The notes under the pieces: generated by a model | Told to the model about the DNA's origin: nothing | The model's input: the letters and a program-made list of their open reading frames with translations, nothing else | Databases searched by the model: none | Part shown: in pieces, positions 17,614 to 26,446 of the stretch | Position numbering within the stretch: the stretch's first letter is position 1 | Layout: each line of letters opens with the position of its first letter | NCBI GenBank assembly: GCA_937127125.1 | Contig: CAKZLO010000003.1 | Span: 1 to 64,000 of the forward strand | Direction of reading: 5' to 3' | Length of the DNA stretch: 64,000 nt | From: an uncultured Ardenticatenia bacterium | GTDB lineage: Bacteria; Chloroflexota; Anaerolineae; 4572-78; NAK82 | Translations under genes and position numbers: made by a program

Positions 17614-18233
17614 AGCACACTCCACAGTTATTAATGGCATCCGATGCACCCGTCTGCACGGCTTATTTACCTAAATAAGATCTCTCCAGGTGATGCGAAA
17701 AAGAGACTATCCCATTTAGACTGCTCGTATGGAGGGTACAAGCACTTCTCCCGACCACATAACGGCATAATAGAACTTGTCCAAGGTTCGTTTATCACAT
17801 TGCGAGGGCTTGCCTTGGGCTGGCCGGATGGCATTGCTGAGAGAGATATTGTCCGATACAAAGTAATGTTCGACCGGGACGGAATATGCGAGAAGCAAAA
17901 GTCGTCCGAGCTATGTTGCACGCGACATTATCGTTTCGGCAGCATCTATAAGCGGAAGGGGCCAACAAGACAGGCCCCTCCCTTCTGAACACGGCTTCAA
18001 GATCAAACCCATTAGCACTTATGCTTATCCTATCCGCCGCAATAGAGCTGATTGACGCGAGATGCTTGATCACCTAGGACGCAAAGCACACCCCTGCACT
18101 TCGTAATCACTGTGACCTCGACGACAAACGCAAGGTACTAACGGCCCCAAGGCACTTCCGATCACAGCGGAAACGCCGATTTGCGGCCACGGTACGCGAA
18201 CAACGCAACAGATTGGGCCACAGAACACCAAAT
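17614..18233. other. Geneless stretch of about 620 bases with one GC hairpin
   Basis: No reading frame here looks like a protein: open frames are short, overlap on both strands and have no ribosome binding site or known motif. A GC-rich hairpin (GGGGCC/GGCCCC core) is at 17955-17985, with no U-run on either side. I looked for tmRNA, RNase P and SRP RNA signature sequences and saw none. The region may be decayed coding sequence or hold an unrecognised RNA. Confidence 0.4.
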
Positions 18234-18638
18234 CTAATGAGATATCACTTTGGGAAGCTGCTTTGCTTGTTCGATCCAGTCCTGTATCTGTGACAGGGTT
18301 GGCAACCTGCGAACAAGGTTCCTTTCCAAATTGACCGCGGTTATCTTCTGGAGGAGGTTCTCTGGATTCCGTTGGGCAAGTTCGGGAGCTGAGTCAACAC
18401 CGGAAGCTTCCAAGAGCTCGGAATATTCTCCTCCTACGCCTCTAATTCGAGATAGGTCAGCATGGTTAACCCAACGTAAAAGCAGGTCTTCGCTAATGCC
18501 TGTGCTCTTGGCAATATCTTCTCGACCTTTCTTGGTTCCTCCCTTTTCGAGCAGGGCTTCTACTGTAGTGATCCCTGCTTCTTTGAGCTTCTGTGCATAC
18601 GACTTTCCGATACCTTCGATGTCGATAAGTCTGGTCAT
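18234..18638 (-). CDS. DUF4332 helix-hairpin-helix protein
   Basis: A 134-residue soluble protein beginning MTRLIDIEGIGKSYAQKLKEAGI. It has two helix-hairpin-helix-like units: IEGIGKSYAQKL at about 6-17 and IRGVGGEYSELLEASGV at about 65-81. It ends with a helical segment. The DUF4332 family has no assigned role; its repeats resemble the non-specific DNA-binding HhH of RuvA and radC-like proteins, so nucleic acid binding is inference. The ATG at 18638 has a clear GAGGAG site 6 bases upstream; an ORF start 8 codons earlier lacks one. A near-consensus promoter lies at 18713-18741, so it is a single-gene unit bounded by a strong hairpin upstream. Confidence 0.75.
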   Translation of the reverse strand: MTRLIDIEGIGKSYAQKLKEAGITTVEALLEKGGTKKGREDIAKSTGISEDLLLRWVNHADLSRIRGVGGEYSELLEASGVDSAPELAQRNPENLLQKITAVNLERNLVRRLPTLSQIQDWIEQAKQLPKVISH

Positions 18639-18712
18639 TGGTTTCTCCTCTGTCGTGGACAAGCGATCCCTTACGCAGGTCCCACAAGCAAGATTATTAA
18701 GATTTTTAAATA

Positions 18713-18741
18713 ATTATAGCATATTCTCGTGAAAAACGCAA
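18713..18741 (-). promoter_or_regulatory. Promoter of the DUF4332 gene
   Basis: Minus strand TTGCGT (18741-18736), 17-base spacer, perfect TATAAT (18718-18713). It lies about 75 bases upstream of the ATG at 18638. Confidence 0.65.
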
Positions 18742-18824
18742 TAGCGCCTTGGAATGGTCTCCGCACGCAGGATACGGAAAATGTCCACAGTACAATCGCC
18801 TAACACGCAGCGCCTCACCTGGAG

Positions 18825-18854
18825 ACCTCCCGCAGAGGATCCCCTGCGGGAGGT
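18825..18854 (-). terminator. Strong 11-bp hairpin between two minus-strand genes
   Basis: ACCTCCCGCAG at 18825-18835 pairs perfectly with 18844-18854 around an 8-base loop. It is 30 bases past the stop codon at 18884. No U-run follows, so it may end transcription only in part or protect the mRNA 3' end. Confidence 0.5.
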
Positions 18855-18883
18855 TCTCTCTCGAGCGAAGGGGGCAGTCGTGC

Positions 18884-19975
18884 TTATGTCCCTACGATGC
18901 GGTTGATCTTCTCTTCCATTTGTCTCGCCTCAGCCGGCAGGAGGACACCCACCTCGATGTGACAGCGAAACTCACCGCCAGCAGGCAATACCTTGACGTT
19001 ACCTTTTGCTTTTTCGGCGTGATAACCCTCTGGCTCAGCCGTAGCAGGTAGCACCATACCCAGCGCGTCTTGGTCTGGGTTGCGCGCGATCCAGCGCACA
19101 CCGTGGTCCAGTTCAGCCGGACGATGGCTGATGAAATCGGCTGAACCGTCAGGATGCACCTGCATCGTATGCGCCCAGCCCGTCTCGTCAGTCAGGTAGT
19201 CGATGAAGAACACCACCTCTGGGTCAAAAGCCAGACCCGGCTTGAGCACATTATGACGCTCGGGGTGCTGCGCCAGCTCCTCCAGGAACTCACGATAGCC
19301 TGGCGGTGGCTGCAAATGTCCTGGAATGCTGCGACGCACACGTACATGCTCAGGTGTGCAGTGAGCGGTGTAGACCAGTCTGCCATTGTCTACTGGTCGG
19401 AAATTGGCGTGCGCCATATACATATATTCCATTGAGCTGCGCTTGAGATTGCGGATGGAAATAGAAATGGGCACGCGAGCAGAGTTGGCGTAGAGCTTCG
19501 CCACTGGACAGGCAACGTAGTTGGTGTTGAATGCCACCGTGTACTGCCAGCTGCCGCTCACCCCCATGTATGGTCCGCGCTCATCTTCGCCGATGAGCAA
19601 CTGTGCAGTTTGATAAGGCGCATTGGGCAGCTCACCGTGCAGAGGATGTTTGTCCTCAGCAGCTGGTACCCCCATGGCTGTGAACCCACAATGCACCATA
19701 AAGGCACCATAAGTGCGCAGATACTCTGAACTCTCAGTTGGCTCGTCGAACATGGAACGCATAGCCAGTTCGCGCCCATGCAGCTCCAATCTCCAGATCT
19801 GTTGGCCCTTGTAGGGCAGGGCGATCATCTGCCCCACTTTGTTGGTTATCCGCAATCCGCATACCCCACTTGAATAACGGAACGCTCGTGCGGTCAGCTC
19901 ACCGAACTCAGCCAGTGTGGTTTCGACCCGGCTAAAGAACTCAGGTTGCAAATGGATAGTGGTTTGCCACGACAT
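18884..19975 (-). CDS. DUF4432 / aldose-epimerase-like protein
   Basis: A 363-residue soluble protein with the beta-supersandwich pattern of the galactose-mutarotase superfamily, most like DUF4432. Visible family features are HGELPNAPY near residue 113, the long beta-rich middle and a His/Arg-rich core. Members bind sugars or sugar phosphates; no reaction is assigned. The ATG has an excellent AAGGAGGATG site. It follows the NAD-dependent epimerase gene by 87 bases in the same direction, suggesting a shared carbohydrate role, and a weak internal promoter may lie in the gap. Confidence 0.75.
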   Translation of the reverse strand: MSWQTTIHLQPEFFSRVETTLAEFGELTARAFRYSSGVCGLRITNKVGQMIALPYKGQQIWRLELHGRELAMRSMFDEPTESSEYLRTYGAFMVHCGFTAMGVPAAEDKHPLHGELPNAPYQTAQLLIGEDERGPYMGVSGSWQYTVAFNTNYVACPVAKLYANSARVPISISIRNLKRSSMEYMYMAHANFRPVDNGRLVYTAHCTPEHVRVRRSIPGHLQPPPGYREFLEELAQHPERHNVLKPGLAFDPEVVFFIDYLTDETGWAHTMQVHPDGSADFISHRPAELDHGVRWIARNPDQDALGMVLPATAEPEGYHAEKAKGNVKVLPAGGEFRCHIEVGVLLPAEARQMEEKINRIVGT

Positions 19976-20000
19976 AGGACATCCTCCTTGTGGGTACCTT

Positions 20001-20028
20001 GATATATTCTTAATGCTGCATAGTACAA
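20001..20028 (-). promoter_or_regulatory. Possible weak promoter before the DUF4432 gene
   Basis: Minus strand TTGTAC (20028-20023), 16-base spacer, TATATC (20006-20001), 26 bases upstream of the start at 19975. The match is modest and read-through from the upstream gene is also possible. Confidence 0.35.
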
Positions 20029-20062
20029 CTCTGCGCTTTAAGAGGGCACACCAATGCTAATC

Positions 20063-21055
20063 TTACCCCGGATACCATACCACGCGCGGCTCGTCGGCAC
20101 CACGCTCATAGCTCCATGCCGCTTCAATCAAGCGGGGTAGATCATACTCCGGCCGCCAACCGAGCAAGAGCTTCGCTTTGCTGTTGTCCAGCCAAGTAGA
20201 CCAGTAGATCGTAGCAACTGGCACACTAGGCAGGCCACGCGTGCGCGCGAGATAGTCGGCCACTTCGGCATAGTCAACCGGTTCATCCATACTGATGTTG
20301 AACAACTGCTGGCGCGCCGCAGGGTTGTCAAGTGCGCATAAGATCGCACTAACCAAGTCCTCCACGTGCACGAAGTTACGTTTTACTGGCTTCCCGTTCG
20401 GATCCAACATGACTGGAACAGCTTGCATCTTCAGATACCCGTCAGCTCGCTCGGCGCCCACCAAGTCGCGCCACCGTGGCGCACCGAAGACATCTGGGCC
20501 AAACGACAAGCTGTACTTGAAATCATCCTTCTCCATGATCCATGGTGCCCGCAGGCAGCAACCGTTGAGGTCGTATTGGATGTAATACTGTTCCAGCATC
20601 ACCTCCTCAAGAACCTTGGAGAGCGCATAACAGCCCGGATAGGCGCTCCAGCGCTGGCTTTCTGTCACGGGTGCGGGATGTGGGTAGAAGAAGTGCCCCA
20701 CTGCTGCGTCACCGCCTATCAAGATGAACTGACGAAAGCTGGAGCTCGTGCGACAAGCTTCCAACAGCCAAAAAAGACCTTTAACGGCTACGTCCATGAT
20801 CTGGTCTGGAGTTTCTTTCACTGTGGCCAGGTGCAACACGTGGGTGATGCCTTCCATAGCTTGTTTGACCACAGTACGGTCAGCAATGGAGCCCTGTACA
20901 ACCTCCAACCGAGCATGTGGCTGTAACGGCCGGTTATGGATCAGTGCACGCACCCGGAAGCCAGCGAAGCGCTCGTCAGCGAACAAGCGGCGCAAAAAGT
21001 TTTGGCCCACTTTGCCAGTTGCACCAGTGACAAGAATACACCCCGTTGTTTGCAT
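20063..21055 (-). CDS. NAD(P)-dependent epimerase/dehydratase (extended SDR)
   Basis: A 330-residue extended short-chain dehydrogenase. The Rossmann motif is VTGATGKVGQNFL near residue 10, and the catalytic Tyr and Lys are in YALSK near 150. The family converts nucleotide sugars or free sugars at C4/C5/C6 or oxidises a hydroxyl; the substrate cannot be told from sequence. The ATG at 21055 has an AAAGGGTAG site and matches the family N-terminus, whereas the longer ORF to 21214 runs over the promoter at 21161-21188. The DUF4432 sugar-binding protein downstream fits a two-gene sugar pathway. Confidence 0.82.
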   Translation of the reverse strand: MQTTGCILVTGATGKVGQNFLRRLFADERFAGFRVRALIHNRPLQPHARLEVVQGSIADRTVVKQAMEGITHVLHLATVKETPDQIMDVAVKGLFWLLEACRTSSSFRQFILIGGDAAVGHFFYPHPAPVTESQRWSAYPGCYALSKVLEEVMLEQYYIQYDLNGCCLRAPWIMEKDDFKYSLSFGPDVFGAPRWRDLVGAERADGYLKMQAVPVMLDPNGKPVKRNFVHVEDLVSAILCALDNPAARQQLFNISMDEPVDYAEVADYLARTRGLPSVPVATIYWSTWLDNSKAKLLLGWRPEYDLPRLIEAAWSYERGADEPRVVWYPG

Positions 21056-21160
21056 TGATCTACCCTTTGAGAAAACAACCTGCAGCGCGACCGACCATTC
21101 TGGTTCTAGGCACGCGTGCGGCTGTACCTGCGGTGACCCTCTATCGGTTGTGGCGCGATC

Positions 21161-21188
21161 ATGATAGCACAGCGTGGTACAGGTGCAA
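21161..21188 (-). promoter_or_regulatory. Putative promoter of the epimerase/DUF4432 pair
   Basis: Minus strand TTGCAC (21188-21183), 16-base spacer, TATCAT (21166-21161). It gives a leader of about 100 bases before the ATG at 21055. Confidence 0.5.
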
Positions 21189-21279
21189 TTGCCATGTGCA
21201 CCCGCCGTGCGCATTCATTAATCACTATGTCGACTCGTAATCTCGACCAGATCGGGGCGTTGTCATCGGAAGAGTGCTC

Positions 21280-23991
21280 CTAGACGGTCTGATCTCCGAT
21301 CTTTTCTCCATGGTGATGCACGCTTGCCACATTCCTCCCGTTGGCGCGTTCCAAAAGCCAGCGTTCTACCCAGGCATGTTCGTCCTCAAGCGTGACCACC
21401 TGCCCATCCAGCCGGGCACCGCGTAGAGCATCTATGATCTGTCGATAAACGGGGCCGGGACGCAGTTTGAACACGCTGCGGAGATAATGACCATCGATGA
21501 TAGGTTGTACATGGCGCAGCTCACTTTCAAACTGGGTTAGCTGAGCGCGCACTGTTTCGTCATCACTCCCTAACCAGCCGATGAATATACTTTGGCTGTC
21601 AAATGGGGCGAGTAGCTCATAGAGACGGCTAGGACGCTGCGGTTGTTCCAATACGGGCAGGTGTGTACGTCGCAATAGTTCCACTTCACGCAGCGTGTCT
21701 GCGAACTGACCAGGGATATGCAGACGGGTGATGAGCTGCTCCAACGCTGGCTGTGTCATACGAAAGGTCAATATACCCAGGTAATGCACCTCCACGGGGT
21801 GTAGACGCTCCCATGGTGTACCATCCCGGGAATGACGCAGTGCCACAATGCGTTGCATGGCCCACTCATCCGCGCGCAGGTCAGGGTGGATCTGGTGCAG
21901 AACGCCCAAGGCGTCCAGCCGGCTCAGAACACGCTCTGGCTCCTTCTCCCGCAGGATGAGCAGCAGCTCGTGAAATATCCGTTCACCGCTTACTCGATCC
22001 AGCAGATCGATGGCACCTTGTAAAAGCTCCATAGTACGTGCTTCAATCTGAAACCCCAAACGCTGTTCAAGGCGCACTGCACGCAGGATTCGCGTGGGGT
22101 CTTCCACAAAGCTGAGGCTGTGGAGGACTCGGATAAGCCCACGACGCAGGTCGTGCTCGCCACCGTAGAAATCCAGCAACTCTCCGAACCGCTCCGGTGA
22201 CAGGCAAATGGCCAACGTGTTGATAGTGAAGTCGCGTCGATGCAAGTCTTGTTTGATCGAGCTACGTTCCACCTCTGGCAGCGCAGTGGGGTGTTCGTAG
22301 AACTCCATACGTGCCGTGACAAAGTCGAGCGATGGAGGTAGTTGCCCTGTCGTAACAGGAATCTCGACCTCTGCGGATGAGGCATCTCTCGCTCGTTCAT
22401 CGGGCAGATGGAGCGTTGCCGGCAGCAGCCACTTGGCTGTGCCAAAGCGTTGATGGCTGCGCACTTGACCACCGTAACGCTGTGCCAGATGGCGTGCCAG
22501 CCGGATCGCATCTCCCTCGACTACCAAGTCAATGTCGGGAAAGGATATGTGATACTCAGAGTTGGTACGGTGGAGCAAATCGCGCACGAAGCCACCCACG
22601 ATGTACAGTGTATCACCTTGCGCGGCTGCGATACGGCCTGCCTCACGTAGGAGCTGTAGCAATGCGGGTGGCATCACCTCCTGCAAGCGTCGTGCAACTT
22701 GCTCGGCGCGCGATGCACCCGGCGTGGTGCTCCACAGCTTGAGCAGATCAGTGCGCGTGACAATGCCAATCACCTTGTCACCTACTACCACTGGTACCTG
22801 TCCTATGCCCTCGCGCGTCATGATCTCCTGAAGCTTTTCCACCGAGTCCTCGGGCGTAACGGAGATCTCCCCCTTGCGCATTACCCGGCTGATAGCACTG
22901 CTGCCCAGTTTGTGGTGCAACGCCTTGTCGATTTCGCGGCGCGTCAATACACCCACAATACGCCCTGCTTCCACCACTGGAAACCCTTCGTGACCATAAC
23001 GCGCCATCATCTCGGCTGCGCGCGCGACCGTATCATAAGGGGATAGGGTATGTACTCCATAGGACATAATGTCGCCAACAGTCACAGAGGGTCGTGCGTG
23101 CTGGTGGAGCAAGCTCAGAAGCTGTTCCCGTACCTCGCCTATGTTCGTGCCACGTACTAACGCTGCCGCTGCGCGCGCATGTCCCCCGCCTCCCAACAGA
23201 CTGGTGATAAATCCCACGTCAACCGCATCGGTGGTGGAACGTGCCACAATTTGGATGTGATCCTCCATTGCCACAATGAGAAAGAGGGCATCAGGCTCGA
23301 ACAAGTCGCGCAATTTGTGAGCCAGCGTGCTAATCTCTTCCACATAGCTGTGCGCCACCGCTGTGGCAATCATAACTACGTGGCCCGCGATGTGATGCGT
23401 CTCCATAGCGTCAGTCAGCTGATGGTAAAGTGCCTGTTGGTTCTCACTAAGTGGGTACTTGAGAAATTGGCGCACCAACTCCATCACGGCACCCTGCTCC
23501 ATTAACCAGGCGGCAGCGTAGACGTCGCGTGGAGTGGTACTAGAGTATAACAGCGAGCCAGTGTCCTCGTAGATGCCCAGTAGCAATAACGTAGCCTCAT
23601 GGGAGGACAGCGGGATGCGTTGGCTCTTAATCTCCTCCACCAGCAGCGTGGCTGTGGCGCCTGTGTTCTGCAATATGGCTATCGCATTAGCAGGCAGATG
23701 AGGTGCCCGCGCGTGATGGTCAACTACCTGATAAATGGTATGGTCGTCTAGCCCACGGAGAGAGGGCGCGTGCTGGGTGTCTACCAGAATAAGCCGGCTT
23801 ATCTTCTTCTGGGGCAGTTCGTGTGGCCACGTGAAAGGAAACTCGTCGGCGTACAACTGCAGAAAGTCACGCACATTGCGGTTGAGACGATTGGGAAGCA
23901 GTGCCCGAGCGTCTGGATAAAGCTTCGCAGCACCTAACAAAGATGCGACTGCATCAAAGTCAGCATTCTCGTGCGTTACAATCACCTGCAT
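21280..23991 (-). CDS. DHH-CBS-CBS-tRNA nucleotidyltransferase fusion
   Basis: A 903-residue fusion. Residues about 1-300 are a DHH/DHHA1 phosphoesterase domain (THENADFDAVASL at the N-terminus, VDHHA near 110, GGGGHARAAAA near 275). Two CBS domains cover about 304-365 and 370-430. The class II nucleotidyltransferase head starts near 464 (IVGGFVRDLL) with catalytic acids in DIDLVVEGDA, then RRDFTINTLA and the RNA-binding C-terminal domain to the end. It probably adds CCA to tRNA 3' ends; the DHH part may hydrolyse nucleotides or short RNA, and the CBS pair may sense adenylates (inference). The tRNA in this window lacks encoded CCA. The start at 23991 has GGGTAG upstream and a promoter 17 bases away. 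Confidence 0.88.
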   Translation of the reverse strand: MQVIVTHENADFDAVASLLGAAKLYPDARALLPNRLNRNVRDFLQLYADEFPFTWPHELPQKKISRLILVDTQHAPSLRGLDDHTIYQVVDHHARAPHLPANAIAILQNTGATATLLVEEIKSQRIPLSSHEATLLLLGIYEDTGSLLYSSTTPRDVYAAAWLMEQGAVMELVRQFLKYPLSENQQALYHQLTDAMETHHIAGHVVMIATAVAHSYVEEISTLAHKLRDLFEPDALFLIVAMEDHIQIVARSTTDAVDVGFITSLLGGGGHARAAAALVRGTNIGEVREQLLSLLHQHARPSVTVGDIMSYGVHTLSPYDTVARAAEMMARYGHEGFPVVEAGRIVGVLTRREIDKALHHKLGSSAISRVMRKGEISVTPEDSVEKLQEIMTREGIGQVPVVVGDKVIGIVTRTDLLKLWSTTPGASRAEQVARRLQEVMPPALLQLLREAGRIAAAQGDTLYIVGGFVRDLLHRTNSEYHISFPDIDLVVEGDAIRLARHLAQRYGGQVRSHQRFGTAKWLLPATLHLPDERARDASSAEVEIPVTTGQLPPSLDFVTARMEFYEHPTALPEVERSSIKQDLHRRDFTINTLAICLSPERFGELLDFYGGEHDLRRGLIRVLHSLSFVEDPTRILRAVRLEQRLGFQIEARTMELLQGAIDLLDRVSGERIFHELLLILREKEPERVLSRLDALGVLHQIHPDLRADEWAMQRIVALRHSRDGTPWERLHPVEVHYLGILTFRMTQPALEQLITRLHIPGQFADTLREVELLRRTHLPVLEQPQRPSRLYELLAPFDSQSIFIGWLGSDDETVRAQLTQFESELRHVQPIIDGHYLRSVFKLRPGPVYRQIIDALRGARLDGQVVTLEDEHAWVERWLLERANGRNVASVHHHGEKIGDQTV

Positions 23992-24007
23992 AAATCTACC
24001 CATTCTG

Positions 24008-24035
24008 ATTGTAACCGGCGACACACTAGAGTCAA
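24008..24035 (-). promoter_or_regulatory. Promoter of the DHH-CBS-nucleotidyltransferase gene
   Basis: Minus strand TTGACT (24035-24030), 16-base spacer, TACAAT (24013-24008). The leader to the ATG at 23991 would be only about 10 bases, just enough for the GGGTAG site. Confidence 0.6.
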
Positions 24036-24097
24036 ACAAATGGTGAAAGCGCTCGCACTCTGAAGTCTCTTCCCCGATATACTGTTGCACCTTTCAC

Positions 24098-24125
24098 TTG
24101 TCCAATCACAGCAATACGGTATACT
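24098..24125 (+). promoter_or_regulatory. Promoter of the UDP-glucuronate decarboxylase gene
   Basis: TTGTCC at 24098-24103, 16-base spacer, TATACT at 24120-24125, 35 bases before the ATG at 24161. Divergent from the promoter at 24008-24035. Confidence 0.55.
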
Positions 24126-24160
24126 TGGGCCTACGTCCGAGACAAAAGGGGAATAAAACC

Positions 24161-25102
24161 ATGCGCGTTTTGATCACTGGTGGCGCAGGATTCATTGGTT
24201 CGCATCTCTGCGACTACCTGCTGGCACGTGGGCATGAGGTGATCTGCATGGATAACCTCATCACAGGTAGCACGGCCAATATCGCCCATCTGGCAGGATA
24301 TGAACGCTTTCTGTTTATTAAACATGACGTGACCAATTACATATTCGTTGAGGGTCCCTTGGACGCTGTACTGCACTTCGCCTCGCCAGCCAGCCCAATT
24401 GACTATTTGGAATATCCCATCCAGACGCTCAAAGTGGGTGCGCTGGGCACGCACAAGGCATTAGGTCTTGCCAAGGACAAGAAAGCACGTTTTCTCCTGG
24501 CTTCGACCTCTGAGGTCTACGGTGACCCGTTGGTGCACCCTCAGCGTGAGGACTACTGGGGCAATGTTAATCCAATCGGACCACGCGGTGTGTATGATGA
24601 GGCCAAACGCTTCGCCGAAGCCATGACGATGGCATACCATCGTGCGCACGGGGTGGACACACGCATTGCCCGCATTTTTAACACTTATGGACCTCGCATG
24701 CGCCTCAAAGACGGACGCGTAGTCCCCAATTTCGTCGCTCAGGCATTGCGCGGGGAGCCACTTACCGTCTTCGGGGATGGTAGCCAGACACGCAGCTTTT
24801 GTTATGTCAGCGATCTCATCGAGGGAATCTATCGGCTACTTGAATCAGAAGTAACCGACCCAGTCAACCTTGGCAATCCTGAAGAGATGAGCATATTGGA
24901 GTTTGCACACAAAATCGTAGCGCTAACTGGCAGTCGATCGCCTATCGTGTTCGTGCAACCGGAAGATGCGCGTGTGCGAGACGATCCCAAAGTGCGCAAG
25001 CCTGACATTACCCGCGCACGGACATTGCTAGGCTGGCAACCACAGGTGAGCTTGGAAGAAGGCCTGCGCCGCACGATCGAGTGGTTTCGCGACCGGGTCT
25101 GA
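24161..25102 (+). CDS. UDP-glucuronate decarboxylase (UDP-xylose synthase type)
   Basis: A 313-residue extended SDR. The NAD-binding motif is [15 protein letters not shown] near residue 7-21. The family signatures [35 protein letters not shown] and the catalytic YDEAK are present, and the C-terminal half carries NTYGPRM and [19 protein letters not shown] enzymes oxidise UDP-glucuronate at C4, decarboxylate it and reduce the product to UDP-xylose. The ATG at 24161 is preceded by AGGGGAA; upstream codons of the longer ORF cover the promoter. The GT2 gene starts about 110 bases downstream, so a role in making a surface polysaccharide is likely. Confidence 0.9.
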   Translation: MRVLITGGAGFIGSHLCDYLLARGHEVICMDNLITGSTANIAHLAGYERFLFIKHDVTNYIFVEGPLDAVLHFASPASPIDYLEYPIQTLKVGALGTHKALGLAKDKKARFLLASTSEVYGDPLVHPQREDYWGNVNPIGPRGVYDEAKRFAEAMTMAYHRAHGVDTRIARIFNTYGPRMRLKDGRVVPNFVAQALRGEPLTVFGDGSQTRSFCYVSDLIEGIYRLLESEVTDPVNLGNPEEMSILEFAHKIVALTGSRSPIVFVQPEDARVRDDPKVRKPDITRARTLLGWQPQVSLEEGLRRTIEWFRDRV

Positions 25103-25211
25103 AGGGACTTATTAGTGGATGGGGCGTGACAGGTAGGCCATTCATCAGCTCCGTTCGGTCAGTCTTCCGAGGCGTAGTGTGCTCTAGTGTGGCTGGATTC
25201 GCACAGGATAG

Positions 25212-26213
25212 GTGGGCTGTCTCCCCGTGAAGGTCAGCGTCATCGCTACCGTGTTGAACGAAGGCGCAACCATACACCGCCTACTCGACTCACTGGCGGA
25301 ACAGACGCGTCCACCCGACGAGATCGTGATAGTGGACGGAGGCTCGCGCGACAGCACCTTATCCATCCTTCAATCCACTGCTCAGGAAGGTCGCCTACCA
25401 CTGCGGGTGCTGGTCGAAGCAGGTGCCAACATTTCACGCGGACGCAATGTGGCCATTGCAGCATCTTCCGGCGATGTGATTGCCAGCACAGACGCCGGAG
25501 TGCGCCTTTCACCTGGATGGTTGGAGGCATTGGTAGCACCATTTGACTCCGAGGACCCACCTCAGGTGGTGTCCGGTGTCTTTCTGCCTGAGGCGCATAC
25601 TGTGTTCGAAATTGCTATGGCTGCCACTGTGTTGCCCACCCTGAGAGAGATTAAACCGGATCGTTTTTTGCCATCGAGCCGCTCTGTGGCCTTCACTCGT
25701 CAAGCTTGGGAGACTGTAGGGGGATATCCAGAATGGCTGGACTATTGCGAAGATCTGGTCTTCGACTTACGCCTGAGAAAACATTTTCATCCCTTCCGTT
25801 TTGCTCCCACGGCCGTGGTGTTCTTCCGACCGCGCTCCAACCTGCGCAGCTTCTTCCGCCAATATTACCTTTACGCGCGGGGAGATGGTAAGGCAGATCT
25901 GTGGCGCAAGCGCCATCTCGCGCGTTATCTGACTTATCTGGTAGCACTGCCGCTCCTCACACTGTTGTGCTGGCTGGTAAGCCCATGGTGGTGGCTTGGG
26001 ATAGGTGCAGGTGCAGCCTTTCATCTCTACATGCCCTATAGACGATTGCTACCATGGTTGTCATCGTTGCCATGGGGTGAACGCTTGCTGGCTCTTCTAT
26101 GGGTACCAGTGATCCGTGTCACGGGAGATGTGGCCAAGATGTTGGGCTACCCAGTGGGACTTATTTGGCGACTGAGGCGTCTACGCCAACACCCTGAATT
26201 GCGTTGGCATTGA
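25212..26213 (+). CDS. Family 2 glycosyltransferase, membrane-anchored
   Basis: A 333-residue GT2 enzyme. The GT-A domain starts VSVIATVLNEGATIHRLLDSL and has the donor-binding acidic region VDGGSRDST and an ASTDAG motif (DxG rather than a plain DxD) near residue 95. The acceptor region is YCEDLVFDLRL near 180. Two to three hydrophobic segments follow from about 235 to 310. It should transfer a sugar from a nucleotide sugar to a cytoplasmic-face acceptor. The start may be GTG at 25212 or GTG at 25227; neither has a strong ribosome binding site. It lies 109 bases after the UDP-xylose synthase gene, which may make its donor (inference). Confidence 0.82.
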   Translation: MGCLPVKVSVIATVLNEGATIHRLLDSLAEQTRPPDEIVIVDGGSRDSTLSILQSTAQEGRLPLRVLVEAGANISRGRNVAIAASSGDVIASTDAGVRLSPGWLEALVAPFDSEDPPQVVSGVFLPEAHTVFEIAMAATVLPTLREIKPDRFLPSSRSVAFTRQAWETVGGYPEWLDYCEDLVFDLRLRKHFHPFRFAPTAVVFFRPRSNLRSFFRQYYLYARGDGKADLWRKRHLARYLTYLVALPLLTLLCWLVSPWWWLGIGAGAAFHLYMPYRRLLPWLSSLPWGERLLALLWVPVIRVTGDVAKMLGYPVGLIWRLRRLRQHPELRWH

Positions 26214-26226
26214 ATACATCTATAAT
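26199..26226 (+). promoter_or_regulatory. Putative promoter of the small membrane gene and thioesterase
   Basis: TTGCGT at 26199-26204, 16-base spacer, perfect TATAAT at 26221-26226. The -35 lies in the last codons of the glycosyltransferase gene. The start at 26278 follows about 45 bases later. Confidence 0.55.
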
Positions 26227-26277
26227 GTCTTCATTCACTGTGCACCATAATTTCCTACACCAAGGAGGAGAGGCACA

Positions 26278-26445
26278 ATGATGCAGGGAGGACTCAGCGT
26301 TGGTGATGGCTTCAAGTTCGGATGTGGGTTCATGTTGGCAGGAATCATTGCATGGATTGTGATAGCGATCATCGCTCTTGTATTAAGCCTGGTGTTGGGG
26401 GCCGGCATGGGGGCTATGATCCCATTTATGCAAAATACCATGTGA
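26278..26445 (+). CDS. 55-residue single-pass membrane peptide
   Basis: A short gene encoding 55 residues starting MMQGGLSVGDGFKFGCGFML. A hydrophobic helix of about 24 residues (18-41) is followed by a Gly/Met-rich tail. A very strong AAGGAGGAG site precedes the ATG, and a promoter with a perfect TATAAT lies just upstream, so expression is well supported. I do not recognise the family. The stop at 26443-26445 is one base before the ATG of the thioesterase gene, so the two are translationally linked. Confidence 0.7.
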   Translation: MMQGGLSVGDGFKFGCGFMLAGIIAWIVIAIIALVLSLVLGAGMGAMIPFMQNTM

Positions 26446-26446
26446 G

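Noticed and set aside
17644-17988. 114-residue plus-strand open frame between uvrD and the DUF4332 gene
   Set aside because: Composition is not protein-like, competing frames exist on the other strand, and no start signal or motif is seen.
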